Positions 17,986 through 28,500 of a DNA stretch of 61,650 nt are shown here, piece after piece; the first letter of the stretch is position 1; every line of letters starts with the position of its first letter. A program made the translations under genes and the position numbers. Source of the DNA: Clostridia bacterium (GTDB lineage Bacteria > Bacillota > Clostridia > UBA1381). Under the pieces are notes generated by a model. That model ran no database searches and was not told where the DNA came from. It worked only from the letters and a program-made list of their open reading frames with translations. The stretch is from contig JAFSXU010000030.1 in the NCBI GenBank assembly GCA_017443895.1, forward strand, positions 1 to 61,650, given 5' to 3'.

Positions 17986-18007
17986 AATATTTGTGAGGTA
18001 ATGGATA

Positions 18008-19288
18008 ATGTATGATGTGTTTTCATTAAAGGATTTTACATTTCCCGATAACTTTATCTGGGGCAGCTCTTATGCCGGACATCAGGTTGAGGGTAACAAT
18101 AAATTCAACCAATGGTGGGATAGGGAGCAAGAGGGCAAAACCGAGCAAAAATCGGGTATGGCTTGTAACAGCTATGAATTGTATGAAACAGATGCAAGGT
18201 TAGTTCAAGAGCTTTCGCATCAGGCATTTCGCACATCTGTTGAATGGTGCAGAATTGAGCCGCATATGGGCGAGTTTAACGCTGAGGCGGCAGAGCATTA
18301 TATACGCTTTTTTGCAAGCCTTAAAGAAAAAGGAATAAAGGTTTTTGCCACGCTTGTTCATTTTACACACCCAAGCTGGTTTGAAAAGATAGGACATTTC
18401 AAAAAGCGTGAAAATCTTAGCTATTTTGAGAGGTATCTTGAATATATAGTTCCCAAAATTGCACCGTATGTGGATATATGGAATGTAATGAACGAATTTA
18501 ATATGGGAAATGACGAGGATAGGATAAACAGTAAAACAAATTCCGTTGTGTTCCATGCTCTTGGGTACAGGGTAATAAAAAAATATTCAAAAGCACCTGT
18601 AAGCTCTGCGCATGCACTTGTGCAGTATATGCCATACCGTCCGTATGATGAGTGGGATAATATGCTTGCAAAGCTTTTTGATATGCGTGATAACGAATAC
18701 TTTTTTCACGCTATACGGACAGGCGAGATAATATATCCCGGCAGAGATGTGATTGTGGCGCCTGAGGTAAAGGACACGGTTGATTACTGGTCAATAAACA
18801 GCTATACAAGGGATATGGTGGACTGTCGCAGAGCGCGTGGAAACGGCGACAAGTATATTCATAAAAATCTTGATATGATAGGCAGGAAATTTTTTGCAAA
18901 CGAAATGTATCCCGAATGTATGATAGCTAATCTTGACAGATTGAGGGATAAGGCTGTATTTATATCGGAAAACGGTTGCGCTTGTCATAATGACGATTTT
19001 AGAATTGTGTATCTTAGCCTTTATCTGAGCGCTATATATGAAGCAATTAAAATGGGTGTAAATGTTATCGGGTATATGCACTGGTCATTGCTTGATAATT
19101 TTGAGTGGGGCTCTTATGTGCCTACATTCGGCTTGTGCAGTGTTGATAGCAAGACTTTTAAAAGAACACCTAAAAACAGTGCATATTTCTATAAGGAAAT
19201 AATTGAGAATAACGGGTTTAGTCAGGGAATACTAAGACGGTATTTAAAAAAATTGCCGACCTTGGACAACCATGATAACAACTCGTAA
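18008..19288 (+). CDS. GH1-family beta-glycosidase
   Basis: A 426-residue cytoplasmic (beta/alpha)8 enzyme. The N-terminal F-I-W-G-S-S-Y-A-G-H-Q-V-E-G signature is present. The acid/base is Glu163 in N-V-M-N-E-F-N (the family norm is N-E-P, so Pro is replaced by Phe), and the nucleophile is Glu321 in I-S-E-N-G. M-H-W-S-L-L-D-N-F-E-W-G-S is the family's C-terminal signature. It hydrolyses beta-glucosides, galactosides or fucosides; specificity is not readable. It is slightly shorter than typical (~450). It sits 22 bases after the ADP-ribosylglycohydrolase-like gene. Confidence 0.88.
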   Translation: MYDVFSLKDFTFPDNFIWGSSYAGHQVEGNNKFNQWWDREQEGKTEQKSGMACNSYELYETDARLVQELSHQAFRTSVEWCRIEPHMGEFNAEAAEHYIRFFASLKEKGIKVFATLVHFTHPSWFEKIGHFKKRENLSYFERYLEYIVPKIAPYVDIWNVMNEFNMGNDEDRINSKTNSVVFHALGYRVIKKYSKAPVSSAHALVQYMPYRPYDEWDNMLAKLFDMRDNEYFFHAIRTGEIIYPGRDVIVAPEVKDTVDYWSINSYTRDMVDCRRARGNGDKYIHKNLDMIGRKFFANEMYPECMIANLDRLRDKAVFISENGCACHNDDFRIVYLSLYLSAIYEAIKMGVNVIGYMHWSLLDNFEWGSYVPTFGLCSVDSKTFKRTPKNSAYFYKEIIENNGFSQGILRRYLKKLPTLDNHDNNS

Positions 19289-19418
19289 ATTTTAATGTAT
19301 TATACAAAAACAGATTTATTATTATAAAAACAGATAAAAAAGTAAGAGGGTAATGTAAATTCCAAAAATTGGTATTATTCTACATCTGATTTTATAAGTT
19401 ATTGTCGGGTTTTGTAAA

Positions 19419-19447
19419 TTGAAAGGGTTATTTAGTTTTGCTATAAT
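19419..19447 (+). promoter_or_regulatory. Promoter of the long transporter/lyase block
   Basis: TTGAAA (19419-19424), 17 bases, TATAAT (19442-19447), 57 bases before the permease start at 19505. It lies in a 216-base gap with no other visible gene. No strong terminator was found between here and 54350, so this promoter may drive most of a ~35 kb unit, helped by internal starts. Confidence 0.65.
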
Positions 19448-19504
19448 ATAGTTAAATAAAGCTTGAATTTTTGTGCAAAACAGTTAAAAACAGGGGGTTA
19501 TATT

Positions 19505-20440
19505 ATGAAAAAGCTATCCGAAACAAAAGAAAAGCGAAGCAATCTATCAAAACGGATATGGGCGGATAGACAACTGTATTTTATGCTTATTCCGTTCCTG
19601 CTGTTTTATGTGATTTTTGTATATAAACCTATGTGGGGATTGCAGGTAGCATTTAAAGACTACAATATTTTTAAAGGCATGAGCGGCAGCCCGTGGGTGG
19701 GCTTTGAAAATTTCAAAACGATATTCGGAAATCCGTATTTTTTCAGAATTTTGAGAAATACACTTCTGATAAGCACATATTCTCTCATTTTTAGCTTTCC
19801 CATGCCGATAATTCTTGCACTGTTGTTGAATGAGGTCAGGATAAGAAAATTTAAATCCCTCGTCCAGACCTGTACATATTTGCCGTATTTTATATCTACG
19901 GTTGTTGTTGCGGGTATGGTAACGAGCTTTTTGGCACCGTCAACGGGAATGGTCAATCTTATACTTGCCAAATTAGGCTTTGAAAAGATTTATTTTTTGT
20001 CAAAGCCCGAATATTTCAGAACAATATTCATTACGCAGGGCATATGGCAAAACGCAGGCTATTCATCAATTGTGTACATCGCGGCGCTTGGCGGAATTGA
20101 TATGGAGCTATACGATGCGGCAATGGTTGACGGGTGCGGAAGGTGGAAACAGACACTTCATGTAACATTGCCAGGACTTTTGCCGACAATTGTAACACTG
20201 TTTATAATAAGTGTGGGTAATATTTTAAATGTCGGTTATGAAAAGATAATCCTTTTATATCAGCCTGCAACTTACGAAACAGCCGATGTAATAAGTACAT
20301 ATGTATACCGTTTGGGTGTTGAGCAGGCAAATTACGGAGTATCAACGGCGATGGGATTGTTTAACTCGGTAGTCGGATTTGTATTCGTATATGCCGCAAA
20401 CAAAATAAGTAACAAGATAAACGGAATGGGACTCTGGTAA
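19505..20440 (+). CDS. ABC oligosaccharide permease, LplB type
   Basis: A 311-residue integral membrane subunit of a carbohydrate ABC importer. The start is the ATG at 19505 behind CAGGGGG; an upstream in-frame TTG at 19463 has no ribosome site. Six membrane helices are expected from the hydrophobic pattern, beginning with the F-M-L-I-P-F-L-L-F-Y segment. The cytoplasmic EAA-like loop is Y-D-A-A-M-V-D-G-C-G-R, which contacts the ATPase. It pairs with the next gene. LplB/YtcP-type importers usually carry oligosaccharides released by extracellular lyases, in keeping with the downstream genes. Confidence 0.92.
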   Translation: MKKLSETKEKRSNLSKRIWADRQLYFMLIPFLLFYVIFVYKPMWGLQVAFKDYNIFKGMSGSPWVGFENFKTIFGNPYFFRILRNTLLISTYSLIFSFPMPIILALLLNEVRIRKFKSLVQTCTYLPYFISTVVVAGMVTSFLAPSTGMVNLILAKLGFEKIYFLSKPEYFRTIFITQGIWQNAGYSSIVYIAALGGIDMELYDAAMVDGCGRWKQTLHVTLPGLLPTIVTLFIISVGNILNVGYEKIILLYQPATYETADVISTYVYRLGVEQANYGVSTAMGLFNSVVGFVFVYAANKISNKINGMGLW

Positions 20441-20454
20441 AGAGAAGGGGTGTA

Positions 20455-21330
20455 ATGACAATGAGAACAAGGGGCGAAAAAATATTCGGTATTTTCAATG
20501 CCATACTCTTAACAGCTATTGCTATGGTATGCATTTACCCGTTTATATATATACTTGCCGTATCGTTAAGCGATGCAAAAAGTGTTAATATGGGAGCCGT
20601 TTGGTTATTGCCAAAGGGTATAAACCTAAACTCATATTCACAGATAGTGCATAAGGAGGGCATATGGACAGCATATTTAAACTCTTTCTTCTATATGTTT
20701 ATGGGAACTGCGGTAAGCATGGCACTTACAACCTTGGGTGCGTATGCGCTTAGCAAAAAAAGACTTGTCGGACACAGATTTTTGAATTTATTTGTTGTAT
20801 TTACAATGTGGTTTAACGCAGGTATGATCCCGATGTATTTAAACTTCAAAAACATGGGAATGCTTGATAACCGCTGGGCAATAATTTTCGGATTTGCAAT
20901 CAATACATATAATTTTGTTATTTTACGAACATACTTTGCAAATGTTCCTCAGGCACTTGAGGAGGCGGCAAAGATTGACGGTGCAAGTGATTTTAAGGTG
21001 CTGTTAAAGATTTATCTTCCGCTTGCTGTTCCGTCTTTGGCGACAGTTGCTCTGTTCTATGCGGTTGAAAGATGGAACAGCTATTTCTGGCCGATGATAT
21101 TATTAAAAAGCGACAGTAAGATACCGTTGCAGGTGGTATTGAAGAAAATGGTTGTTGATATGAGCAGCCGTATGGACAGCCTTAACTATGGGCGAGATAT
21201 GACAGGTACCTCAGAGGACGGCTTTATATACAGCACCATGGTAATAGCCATGATACCGATGCTTATACTTTATCCGTTTATTCAGAGATATTTTGTAAAG
21301 GGAGTAATGGTAGGCTCTGTAAAGGGCTAA
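20455..21330 (+). CDS. ABC oligosaccharide permease, YtcP type
   Basis: A 291-residue partner permease with six predicted helices and the EAA loop E-E-A-A-K-I-D-G-A-S-D-F. The P-M-I-L-L-K-S region precedes a long loop characteristic of YtcP proteins. It follows the LplB-type gene by 14 bases. Either ATG 20455 or 20461 could be the start; both lie close to AGAAGGGG. No ATP-binding subunit follows. The solute-binding lipoprotein of the set appears to be the gene at 40982, almost 20 kb away. Confidence 0.92.
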   Translation: MTMRTRGEKIFGIFNAILLTAIAMVCIYPFIYILAVSLSDAKSVNMGAVWLLPKGINLNSYSQIVHKEGIWTAYLNSFFYMFMGTAVSMALTTLGAYALSKKRLVGHRFLNLFVVFTMWFNAGMIPMYLNFKNMGMLDNRWAIIFGFAINTYNFVILRTYFANVPQALEEAAKIDGASDFKVLLKIYLPLAVPSLATVALFYAVERWNSYFWPMILLKSDSKIPLQVVLKKMVVDMSSRMDSLNYGRDMTGTSEDGFIYSTMVIAMIPMLILYPFIQRYFVKGVMVGSVKG

Positions 21331-21345
21331 AGGAGGCAAAAGCTG

Positions 21346-22956
21346 ATGAGAAAAACTGTATATGTGGCTTCTGTGGCGGTAATGTCAAGTCTGATATTCA
21401 CTACTGCTGCACAGGCGGACGATATATATGCCAAATATAACTTCAGCACAGATACCGTTAGCGTTTGGGGTAACACAGAGAGCTATAAGGAGCTTATGTC
21501 GTTTATGGTTTTACCCGACGGTGTGACACCGGAGAAGTTGACACCCGATACGGCAGACAAATACATTTTTTACGAGCTAAGGAATGAAAGTGATGGCTCG
21601 TTTGATTTTGATGTACAGCTTCCAAAGGATACAGATGCAGGGAAATACAATGTGTACGCATTTTATGATGACGATGTGATGAATACAGAGTTTACATATC
21701 TAAAAGATGACGACCTTAGGGACTTTGCCCAAAAGATAAATTCAATGAATGTATCGGGGGTTTGTGAGCTTTTAAAGAATAACAGTACCCAAATTGGACT
21801 AAAGGACGATAGTCTGCCGTATAGCGATCAAATTGCAGATTTTATAAAGTCGGCACAACCCTCAGGTGGCTATTCCTCAAATACACTTTTTGAGGAGCTT
21901 GGAAGAAGCTCGGCTCTTGCGAGGCTTATAAACGGTGCTGATATTAGTGATATTATGCGTGAGTACGGCGAGTATTTTGGCAAAGATGCATCGGATATTA
22001 TAGCTTCAATGTCCGATAATCAGAAGAATACATTTACAGAGTATCTAAAAAACAATCAAAAGACAAAGAACACAAAGCAGCTTTTTTACAGAGCCGTAAT
22101 GATGAGCGGTATCATAAACTCAGGTAACTATGTTGTCATGAGTGAGTATATAACAAAGTACAGAGCAAGTACAGGTCTTAGTGCGGATTTATCAAGGGCA
22201 ACGCCAAATACATATAATCAGCTCTATACCGCAATCAAAAATTCGGGAATAGCCACATTTGAGGCAATGGAGTCAAAGCTAAAGAGCCTTTTGTCTGCAA
22301 ATAATCAAAGCGCAGGCACAGGCGGCGGTGGAGGTGGCGGAGGTACAGTGAGTACCGGAGCTACACCGTCAGGCAGTGGCAATGCGGTTATTGCAACAAC
22401 AAGCGCAAATGATACAAGCGTTGTGCGCTTAACATACAACGATATCCAAAGCCATTGGGGAAGAACATATATAGAGAAGCTAAGTAAGCAGGGGATTATT
22501 GCAGGCTATGATGACGGAAACTTCCGCCCTGATAAGAATGTAACCCGTGCCGAATTTACAAAGCTTGTGGTTTCAACACTGGGTGAAAAATCAACAGCGG
22601 CAGTATCGTTTGGAGATGTATCACCAAGTGATTGGTACTATTCATATATATGCGCAGGCTATAGTAGCGGACTTATAACAGGTGATAACGGTAAATTCAG
22701 ACCAAATGACTTGATAACAAGGCAGGATGCGGCTGTGATTTTGTACAGAGCAATAAATGGGAATATAAACGGTGATGCTACACTTACTTACAGCGATGCA
22801 CAGAATATATCCGATTATGCAAAAGATGCTGTTTCATATCTTAGTGACAGAGGTTTGCTAAGCGGAAGTGACGGTAAGTTTCTGCCTAAGAACAATACAA
22901 CACGGGCACAGGCTGCAACAATGCTGTGTAAGCTGATAGAAAACATGGGGAGGTAA
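21346..22956 (+). CDS. Secreted S-layer homology (SLH) protein
   Basis: A 536-residue protein with a signal peptide (cut near A-Q-A-D, ~25). An N-terminal region (~26-320) of unknown function ends in a helical stretch. Then come a Gly-rich linker (eight glycines near residues 326-333) and three C-terminal SLH repeats at about 365-410, 422-468 and 480-530. The repeats show W-x-x-x-Y-I-x-x-L-x-x-x-G-I-I-x-G-Y and F-R-P-x-x-x-x-T-R-A-E patterns. SLH triplets bind pyruvylated wall polysaccharide, so it is wall-anchored. It follows the permease gene by 15 bases and abuts the next SLH-like gene. A scaffold or docking role for the adjacent lyases is inference. Confidence 0.88.
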   Translation: MRKTVYVASVAVMSSLIFTTAAQADDIYAKYNFSTDTVSVWGNTESYKELMSFMVLPDGVTPEKLTPDTADKYIFYELRNESDGSFDFDVQLPKDTDAGKYNVYAFYDDDVMNTEFTYLKDDDLRDFAQKINSMNVSGVCELLKNNSTQIGLKDDSLPYSDQIADFIKSAQPSGGYSSNTLFEELGRSSALARLINGADISDIMREYGEYFGKDASDIIASMSDNQKNTFTEYLKNNQKTKNTKQLFYRAVMMSGIINSGNYVVMSEYITKYRASTGLSADLSRATPNTYNQLYTAIKNSGIATFEAMESKLKSLLSANNQSAGTGGGGGGGGTVSTGATPSGSGNAVIATTSANDTSVVRLTYNDIQSHWGRTYIEKLSKQGIIAGYDDGNFRPDKNVTRAEFTKLVVSTLGEKSTAAVSFGDVSPSDWYYSYICAGYSSGLITGDNGKFRPNDLITRQDAAVILYRAINGNINGDATLTYSDAQNISDYAKDAVSYLSDRGLLSGSDGKFLPKNNTTRAQAATMLCKLIENMGR

Positions 22957-22959
22957 TTT

Positions 22960-25536
22960 ATGAAAAAAATACTTATTGTATTAACAGCAATTTCAATATT
23001 TGCCTCTTTAGCTGATTTTTCTGTTTTTGGTGCCGATACGGAGGTTAATACAAATTCAGAAATAAATGATGAATATTACGGCTTAATATCGTCAATATCC
23101 GATGCGGAGGAATATTTGCCCTATGATAGCCAAACTGTAACGAGGGGCGAATTTATAGAGGCGTTTGTAAGTGCCATGGGCTTTAGCAAAAGCATAGGCA
23201 AGGACATAAGCTTTTCAGATGTCCAAAGCGGTACATACTTATACGATGCACTGTCAATCGCAGTCGGTGCAGGGCTTATAGGAGATGGAGATAATTTCAG
23301 ACAAGACGATGCAATAAAAATAAACGAAGCGCTTAAAATCTGTGTATGCGCAACGGGGTACGGAGTGTACGCAAACCGTGGCGGCGGCTATCCTGACGGA
23401 TATATTGCAACAGGTACAAGTCTGCATCTGTTTGACGGTATAACATCATCCGGCGTGCTTAGCGGCAAGGATGCATACAAAATGATATATAACACTCTTG
23501 AGTCCGATTATTTGGAATACACAAACGGAAGTTACGAAAAGGGAAATGATAATGTTTTGTATGCATACAGAAACATTAAAAAGATAAAGGGCATTGTAAC
23601 CTCAAACAGTACCGCCGCAACGGGCAGTATTTCAGATTCACAGATTTCACCTATGAAGCTTGCAAATACCATAGGTATCGACTATGTAAGGTATAAAACC
23701 CAAACCGAGGAGTTTGACAAATACTTAGGCTATAGTGTTACAGCATATATTTGCGATGACGGTGATGATGTGTATGCAGTGTATCTGCACCCCAAACGGG
23801 ATAATAGTGAACAGACCTTTAAAGGTAAGACCTTTACATTCAAAGACAGCAAAATTGAACTGAAAAAGAATGAGGGCAAAAAATACACCATAAGTCCCGG
23901 TGCAGAGGTGATATATAACGGCAGAGCCGATTACGGGTATGACCTTTCAAACCTTGAAAAAGTCTGCGGCACTGTACGAATAGTAGATAATAACAGTGAT
24001 AATAAATACGATTATGTAATAATTGATGATTATTACTATATGAAGGTCGCAAGCTTTGATAAGGGCGATATAGTAATAAGAGATACAGAGGATAAAGACA
24101 AGGAAATAAATCTTGACGATCATTATATAAAATACAGCATATATAATGACGAAGAGCAAGCACCGGCGGAGCTTGGCGACATTATACAAGGCTCAATTCT
24201 TGCGATAAGGCGCTCGTCGGATAAATTGGTTGTGGATATAGTAATTATCGGAAGAATACTAAGCGGAACTGTAGAGCGGTCTTTTAATGACAGTGCAATA
24301 ATAAATAATGAAGAATACACGCTGTCGGATTACTTCCTGTCAAGCAGCCAAAACGGGCTTGGCGTAGGCAAGTATTCGGATTTCTATATCGGTATAAATG
24401 ATGAAATAGTAGCTTTGAGCTATGTGGAAAGTGCAATGCAGTATGCATATCTGATACGCACCTTTGATAAAAGTGATGAAGAGAGCTCAGGGATAAGGCT
24501 GTTTAATCAAAAAGGTAAAATGCTTGTTTTGGACCTTAGCGAAAAGGTAATTCTGGACGGAACAAGCCTTAGTGCAAAAAATGCCTGTGCAAGAGTGAAC
24601 GATAAACAGCTCATACGCTACGGTACGGACAGTGACGGCAAGGTGAAATGGATAGATACCGCCGTAAGTATAAGCTCATATGTTGATGATACAAAGCCTC
24701 TTGATGAATACAATCACCTTGTAAGACAGCGTTTTGCAGCGTCGTATTATTACAGGTCGGCGCAGTTTTATCCGTATTTTAATATACAGGACACCATTAT
24801 ATTCAGAATACCCAAAACGGTTGACGATTACGACGGATATGAGATAGGCTATTCATTTGTTGACGGTACCATAGCTGACGGAGATGTTGAGGCATACGAT
24901 GTAGGTCTTGACGGAACGGCGGAGGCACTGGTTGTATATGCTGACAGAGATGATGCAAATATTGACAGGGTAAATCCGAAAATCATGCTTGTCGAGGAGG
25001 CATATGTTGAGCGAAACGATGAAGGCGAGATGCGAAGAAAGGTATCGGGCTGGGTAAATGGCGAGTTTCGTGAGCTTTATTTAAAGGACGACCTTACAAT
25101 ATTAAAGCACAAGCAAAAATCCGTTATCGAGTCGGGCGACATCATAAGATATACGGAAAATGACGGCGAGATAACGGCGGCGGTTGTTGAGTTTATGGGA
25201 CAGACTCTTAGCCAGAACTCAGGCGATAACTTAGGATATTTCAATATCCGAAGCACCGATTGTCATTATCAAACAGGCAGTGTGTACTCGTTTGAGGGTG
25301 CGTGGGTATTGCTTTCGCATACCGAAACAGAGGACGGCTACAGCTACGAAACCAAAAATCTTGTGAATGTAAAGGTTCCTGATAGGATAGCAATATATAA
25401 CCGCACTTCAAAGAGCATAAGAACGGGTACAAAGGACGATATAAAAACCTATCGCAATTCAGGCAAGGATGCGAGCTATATACTTATAAAACAGTATTAT
25501 GCAAGATCGGATTTTGCCATAATATTTGAAAAGTAA
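22960..25536 (+). CDS. Large secreted protein with N-terminal SLH-like repeats
   Basis: An 858-residue protein with a signal peptide (about 1-24). SLH-like repeats lie around residues 45-170, with V-T-R-G-E-F-I-E-A-F-V and F-S-D-V. They are followed by ~680 residues, mainly predicted beta, that I do not recognise. They are rich in Tyr, Asp and acidic turns and carry repeated G-x-V and V-D-D-x-D-Y-V-I-I-D-D patterns. No catalytic motif is seen. It begins 3 bases after the preceding SLH gene and ends 18 bases before the first lyase gene. It is probably a wall-attached structural or binding partner of the lyases. Confidence 0.75.
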   Translation: MKKILIVLTAISIFASLADFSVFGADTEVNTNSEINDEYYGLISSISDAEEYLPYDSQTVTRGEFIEAFVSAMGFSKSIGKDISFSDVQSGTYLYDALSIAVGAGLIGDGDNFRQDDAIKINEALKICVCATGYGVYANRGGGYPDGYIATGTSLHLFDGITSSGVLSGKDAYKMIYNTLESDYLEYTNGSYEKGNDNVLYAYRNIKKIKGIVTSNSTAATGSISDSQISPMKLANTIGIDYVRYKTQTEEFDKYLGYSVTAYICDDGDDVYAVYLHPKRDNSEQTFKGKTFTFKDSKIELKKNEGKKYTISPGAEVIYNGRADYGYDLSNLEKVCGTVRIVDNNSDNKYDYVIIDDYYYMKVASFDKGDIVIRDTEDKDKEINLDDHYIKYSIYNDEEQAPAELGDIIQGSILAIRRSSDKLVVDIVIIGRILSGTVERSFNDSAIINNEEYTLSDYFLSSSQNGLGVGKYSDFYIGINDEIVALSYVESAMQYAYLIRTFDKSDEESSGIRLFNQKGKMLVLDLSEKVILDGTSLSAKNACARVNDKQLIRYGTDSDGKVKWIDTAVSISSYVDDTKPLDEYNHLVRQRFAASYYYRSAQFYPYFNIQDTIIFRIPKTVDDYDGYEIGYSFVDGTIADGDVEAYDVGLDGTAEALVVYADRDDANIDRVNPKIMLVEEAYVERNDEGEMRRKVSGWVNGEFRELYLKDDLTILKHKQKSVIESGDIIRYTENDGEITAAVVEFMGQTLSQNSGDNLGYFNIRSTDCHYQTGSVYSFEGAWVLLSHTETEDGYSYETKNLVNVKVPDRIAIYNRTSKSIRTGTKDDIKTYRNSGKDASYILIKQYYARSDFAIIFEK

Positions 25537-25554
25537 AAGGAGGGTGCAGGATAT

Positions 25555-28500
25555 ATGAAACAAAAGCTTAAACAAATTTTATCCGTAATTCTTGCCTCCT
25601 CCATGCTCATTATCGGAGTGCCTGCCTTTGCGCAGGATATATATCTTGTAGACATAGGCTTTGACGATGTTGTAACAAACGATTCCTCGCCTTATGTTTC
25701 CGTTGACGGATCAAGCAGTGCAAGGGTTGTCGAGGACGGTAAGAATAATAAATCATATACAGTGGAATGTGAGAATGCGGATAATACCCTAAAGGTGTTC
25801 CTGCCCGAATATATTGCTCCAAAGCAGTATGCGTTGCAGTTTGATATGCGAATTGAAGGCGCACCTGTGGAGGGAAAGATAACATTGTCAAACCCAGAGG
25901 GAATAGAAGAGGACTTAATAACCTTAGACGATAAAAGCGGTTTAAGGGCAGGGGACAATAAATTTTTGGGTTATGCTACATCAAAGCGTATGCAAACCGT
26001 AACCATCATGATTAACAATGAAATGAAATCCCATTCCATAGGTGTAAACGGAAAAATATACTATTTCAGACATGATATGGGCGTTGCACTTAGTAATGTT
26101 TCGGAGATTGCAATTTCTACCTATGCGGCAAAGGCAAAATCAAATCTGTATATAGATAATGTACGGATTTATGGCGGTACAAACTATATAAATAAGCCGA
26201 CAAAATCAAATTATAATGACAGCTCATTTGAGTACATACCTGAGGATGAGTCAGGTCTTGCGGACAAGGTATACTATAAGAACATATTAAACTCGTCATC
26301 TGCAATGTCTATGACAAAGCTTCAAAAGCGAAACACCATAGAATGGATTGGTGAGGGTGACGGAGGATTTTGCAGGATAACCAAAACAACGCCTGACGAT
26401 GCCATGATAGATATGAATATCGGTCAAACCACAAAAAGACTGATTGTTCAGGCCGATATAAGATTTAATAAGAGTGCTCCCGAAACGCTGTTCTATTTAA
26501 GAGATAACTCACAGGGTGCAACGGTTAATGTAGCACCGGCGACTGTTACGGGCGACAGGGTGGTTGCTCAGGGACACTCAAAGCAACTGAGAAAAAATGT
26601 ATGGTATACCGTTAGCGTGCAGTTAGACATTGCAAAGCACAAGTATAATGTCTGGGTAGACGGGGAGAAGATTGCCGAGGATTTGAGCTTTAGTACAGAT
26701 TTTCAAAATATTTCGGTCTGGAGAATGTATGTGGGCGGAAGCTCATACGGTTCAGTGGATATAGACAACCTTGCCCTGTACGGCGGTACAGAGCCAAGGG
26801 ATATTACAAACGATACCGTAACGGCAAAGAGCAGGTATTCGGATAAAACGGCACTTTCAATCCTTAACGGAAAGCGTGCTTTGGAGCTTTATGCAAGTAC
26901 GGAGTTTATAAACGGTGTAAAAACCAAGCTTGAAACACCCATAATTATCGAGCACTCAGATGCACTTGTTCCAAAAGATGTGTTTGAAAGATTTTATGGA
27001 GTAACGGTATCTCAAAACGGAAATGCTGTTTCTATTGGCGATACGAAAATGTCGCTTAACTCAAAAACCATAACCGTAGGCTCAAAATCATACACAATGA
27101 CCTGTGCGCCAAAGACCGAGAACGGTATTTTATATATACCCGCTCGTGCGTACGGTAAATATGCCGAGCCTAAGGGCTTTGTTGATGACGGACACGGAAT
27201 GTTGATTATCGGCAATAACCTCGATAAAAACGATGCAAGACTAAAGCAGGCAAATCTGTATATGTTCTTTGACAGAAAGAGTGCCGATACCTTAAAGGAG
27301 CAGTTTTTAAACAATACCGATAACGGTAATATGCACCCAAGGCTTATTGCAACAAAGGACGATTTTAACAGATTAAAGACTGAGGTAAGGACTGACAGCC
27401 AAAAATCCGAGTGGCATCAGAAGATTATAAATCAGGCAAATAACTATATAACCCGTGATCATCTCGAGTATAAAATAACTGACGGCAGACTGTTAGATGT
27501 TGCAAACGGCGCACTCCTTAAAATGGAGTGGTTAGGTTATGCGTATCAGATGACGGGGGACAGAAAATATGCAGATTACGGTATAGCCGAGCTTTTAAAT
27601 CTGTGTTCCTTCTCCGACTGGCACCCCGACCATTTCCTTGACACGGGAACACTTGCCTCAGCAGTTGCCATAGGCTTTGACTGGCTCTATGATGCAATGA
27701 CGGATGAAGAACGAGAGACCATTTCAAAATCGGCACAAAAGCTTGCTTTGGAGCCTGCAAAATCGGCGTATTTTGCAAGCGCAACCTTCAATGATTTCTG
27801 GGCGGATACCGAAACCAACTGGGGAATTATAGTAAACGGCGGTATTGCAAACCTTGCCATAGCAACCGGCGAATATGATACCGACGAGAAAATGGAAATT
27901 CTCTATAATGCGCTAAGGTCAATAGAGATACCGTGGTACAGAATAGCGCCTGACGGAGCGTGGTACGAGGGTACGGGCTACTGGGGTTATCTGCTTACAC
28001 ATCTTAGCCTGTTTATGAGCGCTTATAAGACCTCAATGGGCGAGACCTTTGGCGAGAACTATATGGGAATGCGAGAGTACGGATATTTCCAGGCGTATTT
28101 CCAAGGCCCTGACGGCTTGTCAAATAACTTCCATGATGCCGATGAGGTAACGGTTGATAATCCGGGACAGTTCTACCTTGCAGGCGAATTTGATGATGAA
28201 TCGCTTATGCTTTACAGGCTTGACCAAATGCGGAAGTTCAATATTGCGCCTACGATATTCGATGTTATATGGTGTGATGCCGGGCTTTCGGATAAAAAAT
28301 CGTCAATTGAGCTTGAAAAGGAAAAATATTACGGCGAAACGGAGTTTGTAGCATTAAGGGGCGACTGGAACGATGACAATTCATCATGGCTTTCGTTCCA
28401 TGGCGGTTATTCAAACAATGCGCATGACCATGTTGATGCAGGAACTTTTGTGTATAACATAGGCGGTGTAAGGTGGGCAGTTGAAACAGGCAGAGAAATG

